Shown here: in pieces, positions 8,271-15,140 of the stretch
How positions within the stretch are numbered: the first letter of the stretch is position 1
Layout of the letters: each line of letters starts with the position of its first letter
NCBI GenBank assembly: GCA_018304045.1
Contig: JAGVWZ010000013.1
Span: 1 to 46,699 of the forward strand
DNA length: 46,699 bases
Source: Candidatus Pacearchaeota archaeon
GTDB taxonomy: Archaea > Nanobdellota > Nanobdellia > Pacearchaeales > GW2011-AR1
Direction of reading: 5' to 3'
The notes under the pieces: model-generated
The model's input: only the letters and a program-made list of their open reading frames with translations
Databases searched by the model: none
What the model was told of the DNA's origin: nothing
Position numbers and translations under genes: made by a program

Positions 8271-8294
<24 letters not shown>
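8130..8294 (+). repeat. 24-nt direct repeat of a gene start flanking a 117-nt hairpin-rich insert
   Basis: The first 24 nt of the metallopeptidase-like gene (8271-8294) are repeated exactly at 8130-8153, where they are followed at once by TGA, making an 8-codon mini-ORF (MGIRYELA) behind its own TATA-like element (about 8089-8098) and a GGTGA motif. The 117 nt between copies contain two hairpins (gaaaattgt...acaattttc; agaaaatt-tgagat-aattttct) and supply a second TATA box (cttataaat, about 8230-8238) for the intact gene. The layout resembles insertion of a small element with duplication of the target. Confidence 0.75.
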
Positions 8295-8822
<528 letters not shown>

Positions 8823-8829
8823 AATTATT

Positions 8830-8871
8830 TGTTACTTTTAAATAATAGTAACATATAGAAAAGTTTATAAA
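8830..8871 (+). promoter_or_regulatory. Promoter of the DGR target gene, with upstream inverted repeat
   Basis: The TATA box gtttataaat (about 8862-8871) is centred about 26 nt before the ATG at 8893, giving a leaderless start. Just upstream, tgttact (8830-8836) and agtaaca (8847-8853) form a perfect 7-bp inverted repeat with a 10-nt spacer. It could be an operator for the target gene or a 3' hairpin of the preceding gene; no T-run follows it, so an operator is slightly favoured. Confidence 0.5.
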
Positions 8872-8892
8872 TCTAAAAATAATAGAAACATT

Positions 8893-9702
8893 ATGAAAAA
8901 TGAACAAGTAAGATTAATACCAAGAGAATTAAGGGAAGCAGATTTTCCTAGTGCAAGGTTTCTTTCAGAAGAAGAACAGACAAAATACGAAGAAGCTTGC
9001 AAAAGGTCTAACTTTTTAGAAAAGGCTAAAGAAGTTCTTAATATCAGAAGAAAGGGTTCAAATTTATTTAAAGTTTTGTTTTTAAATCAAATTGGAATTA
9101 AAACCGCTTCTTTAGGAGAATTAGAATCTGCTTTAGAAAATGGTCTTTGTTTACAAGGGCAATATGAAGATGCTTCTGCTGTTGTTTTAAGAAGTGCTGG
9201 AGATTCTTACTCTGATAATGATTATATTGCAAGATCTTTAGCAGATTCTTTAGGGGTACAGAAAATTACTAGTCCTTTGGTTGTTATTGGACTTGAAATT
9301 GTCGCAGATGATAAATCAAAATATGGTTTAAATTTAAAGAGAACTGAAAAAACGCAGGTTGTAGATGCTCCCTCTTTAGGGCATGAAAATCATCAAAGGA
9401 AATTTTTAAGGATAAATCCAGATTATTCAATTGATTTTAATGATAATGGGAATAGAACTCTTTGGACAAGAGATAATGGCATTTCCAGGTTGTACTTGGG
9501 CAGGGACTTGGACTTGTATTCCAGGTACGAGTATCTTGCTGACTCGAACGACGTTGGCAGGGTGGTGATTGTAAGTTCTGGCGAAGCTGGCGCGAAAAAT
9601 TTTGAACAGTATGTTTCTCAATTAAATGCTGAAAGACAAAGACAAATTGCTGATGTTGAATTAAGATATACTAATGCAATGAATGTTTTGAAAGGCGAAT
9701 AA
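8893..9702 (+). CDS. DGR target (variable) protein
   Basis: A 269-aa soluble protein containing the variable repeat. Residues 190-229 (LWTRDNG, ISRLYLG, DLYSRYEYLADS, GRVVIVSSGE) resemble the variable ligand-binding ends of DGR-diversified proteins in DPANN archaea and candidate-phyla bacteria, most of which have a C-type-lectin-like fold; the fold here is inferred. Variable residues are 196, 203, 205, 207, 209, 212, 214, 217, 219, 221 and 224; the first ten face NNY-type codons derived from template Asn codons, so no stop can arise. About 40 residues of charged helix follow the variable region, so it is not at the extreme C terminus. No signal peptide or membrane segment, so the protein looks cytoplasmic. 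The start is leaderless behind the TATA box at 8862-8871. Confidence 0.85.
   Translation: MKNEQVRLIPRELREADFPSARFLSEEEQTKYEEACKRSNFLEKAKEVLNIRRKGSNLFKVLFLNQIGIKTASLGELESALENGLCLQGQYEDASAVVLRSAGDSYSDNDYIARSLADSLGVQKITSPLVVIGLEIVADDKSKYGLNLKRTEKTQVVDAPSLGHENHQRKFLRINPDYSIDFNDNGNRTLWTRDNGISRLYLGRDLDLYSRYEYLADSNDVGRVVIVSSGEAGAKNFEQYVSQLNAERQRQIADVELRYTNAMNVLKGE
9477..9565 (+). repeat. DGR variable repeat (VR)
   Basis: An 89-nt segment of the target gene, colinear with the template repeat at 9880-9968 (offset 403, no gaps). Fourteen positions differ and every one is an adenine in the template: ten A-to-G and four A-to-T. All 59 non-adenine template positions are identical. Codon use inside (TTG, AGG, TCG, GAC) is unlike the surrounding gene (TTA, AGA), because the non-A bases are fixed by the template. 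Confidence 0.95.
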
Positions 9703-9830
9703 ACTTAAAAGATAATTTCTCTTTGGTAAATTCCTAGCTTTTGTTCATTAGAACCTTGCTAGGCCACAAGCTGATTAATAGAACTTTCTTTATTGAAAGT
9801 CATTAAATTCAAATTCAACATTAAGTAATT

Positions 9831-9840
9831 TTTATAAATG
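9831..9840 (+). promoter_or_regulatory. TATA box for the template-repeat/RT transcript
   Basis: tttataaatg preceded by an AT-rich element (aagtaatt). Using the ~26-nt spacing seen for neighbouring leaderless genes, transcription would begin near 9861, about 20 nt before the TR, so that the TR forms part of the RT mRNA leader. Confidence 0.5.
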
Positions 9841-9879
9841 AAATATGAAGAATTGGTGATTTACTTTTAATTAATTGGC

Positions 9880-9968
9880 TAACATTTCCAGGTTGTACTT
9901 GAACAGGAACTTGAACTTGAATTCCAGGAACGAGAATCTTGCTAACTCGAACGACAATGGCAGAATGG
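9880..9968 (+). ncRNA. DGR template repeat (TR)
   Basis: An 89-nt non-coding template between the target gene and the RT. Read in the target's frame it holds ten Asn codons (AAC/AAT at 9881, 9902, 9908, 9914, 9920, 9929, 9935, 9944, 9950 and 9956), the codons that adenine-specific mutagenesis can turn into up to 15 amino acids but never a stop. Nine of the ten differ in the current VR; AAC at 9950 is unchanged. Similarity to the VR stops abruptly after the tgg at 9966-9968. The RT start codon lies 26 nt further on. Confidence 0.93.
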
Positions 9969-9993
9969 CTTAGAAAGGCTAGGAATTTATTTA

Positions 9994-11077
9994 ATGACAA
10001 GAACTTATAACAATTTATATTCAAAAATTTATGATATCGATAATTTAATGAGAGCTTGGAGAAAAGCTAGAAAAGGTAAAACAAAAAAACATTACGTTAT
10101 TGAATTTGAAAAAGATACAATTGGAAATTTATTTCAATTACAAAAAGAGTTAATTGATTATACTTATATTCCTAAGCCTCTTGTAAACTTTATTTTAAGA
10201 GATCCTAAAACTCGTAAAATCTCAAAATCTGCTTTTAGGGATAGAATTATTCATCATGCTATTATTAGAGTAATTGAATCTTTGTTTGATAAGTCATTTA
10301 TTTATGATTCCTGTGCAAATAGAAAAGGAAAAGGTAATTTATTTGCAATAAAAAGATTTGAATCTTTTATTAGAAAAGTTTCAAAAAATGGTAAAATAAA
10401 TGGGTGGTTTAACAATAATCAGATTAGAGGTTATTGCTTTAAGGCAGATATTAGACATTATTTTGAAGAGGTTGATCATAATATTTTGCTAACTATAATG
10501 AAAAATAAAATTTCAGATGAAAGGGTTATTGGGTTAATTGAGAAGATATTAGCCAATTTGCCTGAAAGGCAATTGGGGGGGGGGGCGAACGATTTTTCCT
10601 GCTAGGAAGGGAATGCCTCTTGGTAATTTAACAAGCCAATTCTTTGCGAATGTTTATCTTAATGAATTAGACTATTTTGTCAAGCATAAATTAAAAGCAA
10701 AATATTATATAAGATATGTTGATGATTTTGTAATTTTAGATAGCTCAAAAGAACGACTTCATTCTTGGGAGATGGAAATTGAAAACTTTTTGAGAGATAG
10801 CTTAAAACTTAAATTGCATCCAGAAAAATCAAGAATTATCTCACTTTCAAAAGGAATTGATTTTGTAGGATTCAGGAATTTTTATTATTATAAACTCCTT
10901 AGGAAAAGAAATGTTAATAATATTAAAAGAAAAATTGAGTTACTTAATAAATGTGATTTGAGCTATGAAAAATTCTTAGAAAGCTTTAATGGTTGGAATG
11001 CCTATGCGAAATGGGCTAATAGTTGTAATTTGATAAGTAATTTGATAAGTAATTTAATAAAGAATATTAAGAGTTAA
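9994..11077 (+). CDS. DGR reverse transcriptase, frame interrupted at a G11 tract
   Basis: The two frames 9994-10605 and about 10586-11077 together encode a ~360-aa reverse transcriptase. The first half has FRDRIIHHAI (motif 1/2 region) and the catalytic motif A as FKADIRHYF. The second half has GMPLGNLTSQFFAN, where LGxxxSQ is the motif typical of DGR reverse transcriptases (group II introns and retrons have other residues), then RYVDDFVIL (catalytic YVDD) and GIDFVGF. The frames are offset by one base at 11 consecutive G (10575-10585): with 11 G the protein ends 20 nt on at TAG 10603; with 10 G it reads through as ...QLGGGRTIFPARKGMPLGN.... So it is either a phase-variable gene, a recent mutation or a homopolymer assembly error. 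No avd-type accessory gene is seen. Confidence 0.9.
10575..10585 (+). repeat. 11-G homopolymer tract inside the RT gene
   Basis: Eleven consecutive G in an AT-rich gene, exactly where the RT frame breaks. Removing one G restores a continuous frame through the DGR motif region. Confidence 0.95.
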
Positions 11078-11107
11078 GGTTATAAATCCACGAATTATTA
11101 TTAATCT

Positions 11108-11443
11108 ATGAAAATGGTGAAATTTAATTTTAGTTATAAAAGAAAAGAATTCAATATTGATGTTAAGGAATGTAATGGTATTAACCAGGGAATTGGGTTA
11201 ATGTTTAAAAAGAAAAGTAAACCTTTGTTATTTAATTTTAAGAAACCTGTAGGCATTTCAATTCATTCATTTTTTTGTGTGGCTTTTATTGCAATTTGGT
11301 TTAATGGAAATAAGATTGTTGATGTAAAATATGTTCCTCCTTGGAAAATTGGGATTAAACCGATTAGGCCTTTTGACAAATTTATTGAAATTCCTATTAA
11401 TGATAAGAATTTTAATAGTATTAAATTATTAATTAAAAAGTAA
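11108..11443 (+). CDS. DUF192-like small protein
   Basis: A 111-aa protein with the DUF192 (COG1430) pattern: GIGLMFKKKSKPLLFNF, then ISIHSFFCVAFIAIWFNGNKIVDV, then PFDKFIEIP. In that family the middle reads MWM.NM..PLDV.F.D. Function of the family is unknown. The TATA box (gttataaat, about 11079-11087) is about 26 nt before the ATG, so it has its own leaderless promoter and is probably not part of the DGR even though it follows it. It is shorter than many relatives and lacks a signal peptide. Confidence 0.6.
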   Translation: MKMVKFNFSYKRKEFNIDVKECNGINQGIGLMFKKKSKPLLFNFKKPVGISIHSFFCVAFIAIWFNGNKIVDVKYVPPWKIGIKPIRPFDKFIEIPINDKNFNSIKLLIKK

Positions 11444-11445
11444 CA

Positions 11446-11485
11446 ACCGACGACAAAATCTTTCCGTCGGTGAGGAGAAAGATTT
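11446..11485 (+). other. Predicted H-type pseudoknot-forming sequence
   Basis: accgacg (11446-11452) pairs with cgtcggt (11465-11471), and aaatcttt (11456-11463), lying in that loop, pairs perfectly with aaagattt (11478-11485). The interleaved order is the topology of an H-type pseudoknot. It lies 3 nt after the stop of the DUF192-like gene, and its last bases overlap a TATA-like atttaaatag. Confidence 0.4.
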
Positions 11486-11594
11486 AAATAGTCTTTTTAA
11501 TAATATATATTAAATAATGGGGAAAATATCGAGGATATTTTTCTGTTTTATTAATTTAAATAGGTCTTAATATACATAAAAAGGAGGTAAAAAA

Positions 11595-11720
11595 ATGGGA
11601 AAAATAATTGTTAAAAAGGTTATAACAAGAAAACCTGGACATTTATATTACGTTGATGGACAAGGTAATGTTTGTGAGGCTGTTATGGCTAGAGGCGGAA
11701 GAAAGAAGAAAAAAAGATAA
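11595..11720 (+). CDS. 41-aa basic microprotein, copy 1
   Basis: Encodes MGKIIVKKV...KPGHLYYVDGQGN...CEAVMARGG followed by RKKKKR. It is preceded by a strong Shine-Dalgarno site (aaggaggt, 11581-11588), unlike most genes here. The core YYVDGQGNVCEA.MARGG resembles short proteins I recall being common in Woesearchaeota/Pacearchaeota; function unknown. The basic tail suggests nucleic acid or ribosome binding (inference). A near-identical copy follows 273 nt later; the few coding differences are mostly conservative (VITR/VIKR, H/C, V/I, R/K). A T-rich tract after the stop (about 11755-11772) may terminate transcription. Confidence 0.75.
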   Translation: MGKIIVKKVITRKPGHLYYVDGQGNVCEAVMARGGRKKKKR

Positions 11721-11793
11721 TTTTATATTCTTTATTCTGGGGCAATAAGAGGTGATTTTTTATTTTTTTATAATTTTGTGTTTTTTATTTTAT

Positions 11794-11822
11794 TTATCGA
11801 CGATACAAAAAGTTTATATAGG
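11794..11822 (+). promoter_or_regulatory. Promoter of microprotein copy 2 with palindromic element
   Basis: ttatcgacgatac (11794-11806) is a near-palindrome next to the TATA box gtttatatag (about 11812-11821). The same word in inverse complement occurs upstream of gyrB (17908-17920), matching at 12 of 13 positions. Confidence 0.4.
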
Positions 11823-11867
11823 TAAGATGTATTTTATTATTAGTATCTTTTAAAAGGAGGTAAAAAA

Positions 11868-11993
11868 ATGGGAAAAATAATTGTTAAGAAAGTCATTAAG
11901 AGAAAACCTGGATGTTTATATTACGTTGATGGACAAGGTAATGTATGTGAGGCTATTATGGCTAGAGGCGGAAAAAAGAAGAAAAAAAGATAA
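11868..11993 (+). CDS. 41-aa basic microprotein, copy 2
   Basis: Paralogue of the gene at 11595, the same length, with the same Shine-Dalgarno site (aaggaggt, about 11854-11861). The product keeps LYYVDGQGN, CEA, MARGG and the Lys/Arg tail, and changes His16 to Cys, which gives it a second cysteine. It has its own promoter, so it can be expressed separately from copy 1. Function unknown. Confidence 0.75.
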   Translation: MGKIIVKKVIKRKPGCLYYVDGQGNVCEAIMARGGKKKKKR

Positions 11994-12088
11994 TTTTATA
12001 TTCTTTATTCTGGGGTAAGAAGAGGTGATTTTTTTATTTTTTATTTTTTTTTGATAACATTTATAAATAGATAGTATTTATTATATTT

Positions 12089-13678
12089 ATGAAAAGAAAG
12101 GTGAAGGTAAAGTTAACGGGTGTTTATTTTATTGTCGTATTATTAATTATATCTGGATTTTTCTTTTTTATTAGTTTTAAATCAAGTGATGATTATGATT
12201 TTGAAAGAGTAACTGGTAATGTTGTTTCTAGTTCTGATGCTGAATCTTATTTTAAGAATAATTTTGGTATTGGTCTTTCTAATATTTATTTTGGGGACTT
12301 ACATTCACATACTGATTACTCTCTTGATGCTGCATTAATATCCATCCTTGTAGGTTCTAATATTTCTGTATCTAAAAATTTTATTTATGGCAAAACTAAT
12401 GAAAGCCTTAGTTTTGCAGTTGCAAGCGACCACTCAGAAGGCCCTAATTATAATGCAGAGCCTTTTTTACATAAATTGCAGGGATATAATTTATGGAAAA
12501 GCATGATTGCCATAGCAAAAAAGTATAATAAGGAAAATTCTGGAAAATCAGATTATATATTATTTCCTTCATATGAATATTCTAGTTCAGAAACAGGTTC
12601 TGCAAATGTTTCTTCAGACATTGGATCTTCTAAGGGCTATGGTCATAAAATAATTATTTTTAAGGAACTTAATGGAAAGATGCCGCAAGATATTCCTTCT
12701 GAAAGATTTACTATTTGGAATAAAACAATCTCAAAAGCTGATACTTTTGTTGAAAATGTTTATGGGATATATGCCGGATATGATAAATATAAGGGAAATG
12801 TTTTAGTTATCCCTCATACTGTATCAAGTGTTGCTGGAAAGATCTGGATGGATTGGGAATCTGTTAATTCTGATTTTATAAGAGTTGTTGAAACTTGTTC
12901 CATGCATGGTAATTTTGAAGGTCGTTCTCCTGCTAATGCAAGTTGTAGTAATGATTATGTTGTTGATTTTAGTGATGCAGCAATGGATAATAATCATAGC
13001 ATGAGAAACATGCTCTATGAATATTGGATAAAGAAAGGAAATCCAAAATACACTTTTGGATTCATAGGAAGCACTGATAACCATATTGCGTCTCCTGGAA
13101 TTTTTAGCGAGATCAGCCAATACTTTTCAATGTCTACAAAACCAACATCTTCTTCAGGATCTATTACAAAAATAACTTCTGATGAAAAAACATATCTTAG
13201 TTCAGTTGACACAATCATTAATCTTTCCACTGATTCTAAAAGTTCAAGTAGTTTACCTGGAGGAGAAACTATTTATCCAGGAGCTGTTGTAGGAATTGTT
13301 GCTAAGAATCTGACAAGGGATAATCTTTGGAGTGGTTTGTGGAATAAACATACTATTACAACAAAGACTTCTAAGTATCATAGAAGATTGCCTTTATTGT
13401 TTGGTGTTGAGGCAAATGGAAAAAATTATTTAATGGGTGATTGGATTAATTCAAGTGCAAGTTCAATAAGATTGATTGCAGTTACAAAAGATGCAACAAA
13501 AATAGATATTATACTAGATGGCTGTTTATTTGATGAAGTAAATCAGAGTTATTTAGATAAAACAATACAAGTAGATAGTGGAAGGCATTTTGTTTATGTA
13601 AGAGCATATTTACCTGAAGATGTTAATAATACTTTGGTAAGTTGGTCAAGTCCTGTTTATATTGGGAATGCTGCGTAA
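12089..13678 (+). CDS. Membrane-anchored PHP/DUF3604-like metallohydrolase
   Basis: A 529-aa protein. Residues 8-29 are an N-terminal hydrophobic segment (signal anchor), so the rest should lie outside the membrane. Residues 67-77 read YFGDLHSHTDY, the first metal-binding motif of PHP-domain and DUF3604 proteins; ASDH (about 113), IPHT (about 248) and GSTDNH (about 329-334) supply the expected later ligands. PHP domains hydrolyse phosphoesters; an extracytoplasmic member might act on surface polymers or nucleotides (inference). The TATA box (atttataaatag, about 12058-12069) is about 26 nt upstream, supporting a leaderless start. Confidence 0.75.
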   Translation: MKRKVKVKLTGVYFIVVLLIISGFFFFISFKSSDDYDFERVTGNVVSSSDAESYFKNNFGIGLSNIYFGDLHSHTDYSLDAALISILVGSNISVSKNFIYGKTNESLSFAVASDHSEGPNYNAEPFLHKLQGYNLWKSMIAIAKKYNKENSGKSDYILFPSYEYSSSETGSANVSSDIGSSKGYGHKIIIFKELNGKMPQDIPSERFTIWNKTISKADTFVENVYGIYAGYDKYKGNVLVIPHTVSSVAGKIWMDWESVNSDFIRVVETCSMHGNFEGRSPANASCSNDYVVDFSDAAMDNNHSMRNMLYEYWIKKGNPKYTFGFIGSTDNHIASPGIFSEISQYFSMSTKPTSSSGSITKITSDEKTYLSSVDTIINLSTDSKSSSSLPGGETIYPGAVVGIVAKNLTRDNLWSGLWNKHTITTKTSKYHRRLPLLFGVEANGKNYLMGDWINSSASSIRLIAVTKDATKIDIILDGCLFDEVNQSYLDKTIQVDSGRHFVYVRAYLPEDVNNTLVSWSSPVYIGNAA

Positions 13679-13716
13679 AGATATATAATTTAAATATTTT
13701 TAATTTAGGTAATTTT

Positions 13717-14109
13717 TTATCGGCACTTTAATAATTCAGAAACATATTTTGTTGCTATTGCATAACCAACTATCGAACTATAATTTCCAAGATTATGTTC
13801 TTGGAAATTGGGCCAACCCTCAGTAGTTAAATCAAGGCCCCCACTTGGTCCTAGACTGATATTTGTTAGTCCATTTTTTTCATCCCATTGAAGCCTGATT
13901 TCTATTTCTAACTTAGATCCTTTGGTATCTCTTTTTAATCTTTCAACATATTCTTCAACCTCTTCTTTTCTTTTCTGTTCATAAAATCTTGGAACTAATT
14001 CCTTAAATCTTATTGGCAGGTTAACATTTGGAATTAGCCCCCTACCTTCAACAGGTTCTAATGTTGCATAGACCATCCAATCTTCTGCTCTTTCTAAATC
14101 AGGATCCAT
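13717..14109 (-). CDS. Hypothetical protein, 130 aa
   Basis: No family recognised. An acidic soluble protein with a charged helix in the middle (EQKRKEEVEEYVERLKRD region) and a Gly-rich segment (GPSGGLDL). Divergent from Kae1 with about 50 nt between starts; that gap holds an AT-rich bidirectional promoter region. Confidence 0.55.
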   Translation of the reverse strand: MDPDLERAEDWMVYATLEPVEGRGLIPNVNLPIRFKELVPRFYEQKRKEEVEEYVERLKRDTKGSKLEIEIRLQWDEKNGLTNISLGPSGGLDLTTEGWPNFQEHNLGNYSSIVGYAIATKYVSELLKCR

Positions 14110-14159
14110 AGTTTTTTAATTAATAAAGAATTTATAAATATCTATATTCTATTTAAGAT

Positions 14160-15140
14160 ATGATACTTGGAATTGAATCAACTGCACATACATTTGGAAT
14201 TGGTGTTGTTAATAATGGGAAAGTTCTTAGCAATGTTAGAAATATGTATACAACTGAAAAAGGTGGAATAATTCCTATTGAATCTGCTAAGCATCATGAT
14301 GAGTGCGCTGCAGGAGTATTTGAGAAGGCTTTAGCTGATGCAAAAGTTTCTCAGGAACAGATTTGTGCTATTGCTATTTCTCAAGCACCTGGGCTTGCTC
14401 CATGCCTCTTGGAAGGAATGAGATTTGCAAAGAAAAAAGCAAAGGAGTTGAATGTTCCTATTATTCCTGTGAATCATTGTGTTAGCCATCTTGAGATTGG
14501 AAAACTTACTGGTGCAATAGATCCTGTTCTTTTATATGCTTCTGGAGCTAATACACAGATTATAGCTTATGCAGCTGGTAAATATAGGGTATTTGGTGAG
14601 ACACTTGATATTGGCATTGGAAATTTTATTGATACATTTGCTAGATATATTGGAATTGGTTTTCCAGGTGGTCCAAAAATAATGGAACTTGCTAAAACTG
14701 GGAAGTATATTGAAATTCCTTATAGCATTAAAGGAATGGATGTTGCTTTTTCAGGACTTCTTACTAATTTAAAACAAAAATTTGATAAGGGAGAAAAAAT
14801 TGAAGATCTTTCTTATAGTTTGCAGGAAACTGCTTTTGCAATGCTTGTTGAAGCAAGTGAAAGAGCATTGGCACATACTGGAAAAAAAGAACTTCTTCTG
14901 GGTGGTGGAGTTGCTTGCAATACTCGTTTACAGGAGATGTGTAGAATAATGTGTGAAGAAAGAGGATGTAAGTTTTTTGTTCCTGAAAATTCTTTGCTTG
15001 TGGATAATGGTGCAATGATTGCTTTTCTCGGAGAAATAGAATTTAATTCTGGAATAAAAGTTGATGTTAAAGATTTTGACAAGCTTGATATAAATCCTAG
15101 GGAGAGAACAGACATGGTTGATGTAAAATGGAGAAGTTAA
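14160..15140 (+). CDS. kae1: tRNA threonylcarbamoyl transferase Kae1
   Basis: Catalytic subunit of the KEOPS complex, which transfers the threonylcarbamoyl group to A37 of ANN-decoding tRNAs. The 326-aa protein has the ASKHA nucleotide-binding signatures GIESTAHTFG (4-13), the metal ligands H106 and H110 (NHCVSHLEIG), SGANTQI, DVAFSGLLT and GGGVACN. Length is that of a stand-alone Kae1, with no Bud32 kinase fused; no Bud32, Cgi121 or Pcc1 gene is found in this window. The 3' end overlaps the convergent gene by 4 nt. TATA-like atttataaatatc (about 14130-14142) precedes the ATG. Confidence 0.95.
   Translation: MILGIESTAHTFGIGVVNNGKVLSNVRNMYTTEKGGIIPIESAKHHDECAAGVFEKALADAKVSQEQICAIAISQAPGLAPCLLEGMRFAKKKAKELNVPIIPVNHCVSHLEIGKLTGAIDPVLLYASGANTQIIAYAAGKYRVFGETLDIGIGNFIDTFARYIGIGFPGGPKIMELAKTGKYIEIPYSIKGMDVAFSGLLTNLKQKFDKGEKIEDLSYSLQETAFAMLVEASERALAHTGKKELLLGGGVACNTRLQEMCRIMCEERGCKFFVPENSLLVDNGAMIAFLGEIEFNSGIKVDVKDFDKLDINPRERTDMVDVKWRS

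Larger units (their letters stand above)
9728..9988. repeat. 11-bp inverted repeat bracketing the template repeat
   Basis: aaattcctagc (9728-9738) and gctaggaattt (9978-9988) are perfect inverted repeats, one on each side of the TR and the second just before the RT start codon. If a transcript read through from the target gene, they could pair and close a loop holding the TR. The predicted TR-RT start point (about 9861) would exclude the left arm. Confidence 0.5.
11577..12040 (+). repeat. Tandem duplication of the microprotein gene unit (period 273 nt)
   Basis: Ribosome-binding site, coding region and downstream segment (ttttatattctttattctgggg ... agaggtgattttttta) are repeated as 11577-11775 and 11850-12040, with only scattered substitutions. 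The copies have different upstream promoter regions. Confidence 0.85.

Noticed and set aside
9477-9968. VR and TR as a simple recent duplication
   Set aside because: Random divergence would not place all 14 differences on the 30 template adenines and none on the other 59 positions.
9427-10024. Two minus-strand ORFs with nearly identical C-terminal parts (9427-9621 and 9821-10024)
   Set aside because: The similarity is the reverse-strand reading of VR and TR; they are not genes.
10613-11077. Independent gene starting at ATG 10613
   Set aside because: It encodes only the C-terminal half of the RT, starting inside the conserved motif region; it is the continuation of the 9994 frame after the G11 tract.
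9994-11077. RT as part of a retron or group II intron
   Set aside because: No intron RNA domains, maturase or msr/msd are visible, while the LGxxxSQ motif and the TR/VR pair with A-only differences identify a DGR.
11517-11570. Short ORF beginning like the microproteins (ATGGGGAAAATA), possible third copy
   Set aside because: It ends after 17 codons, has no Shine-Dalgarno site and shows no similarity beyond four residues; the sequence is better explained as a hairpin.
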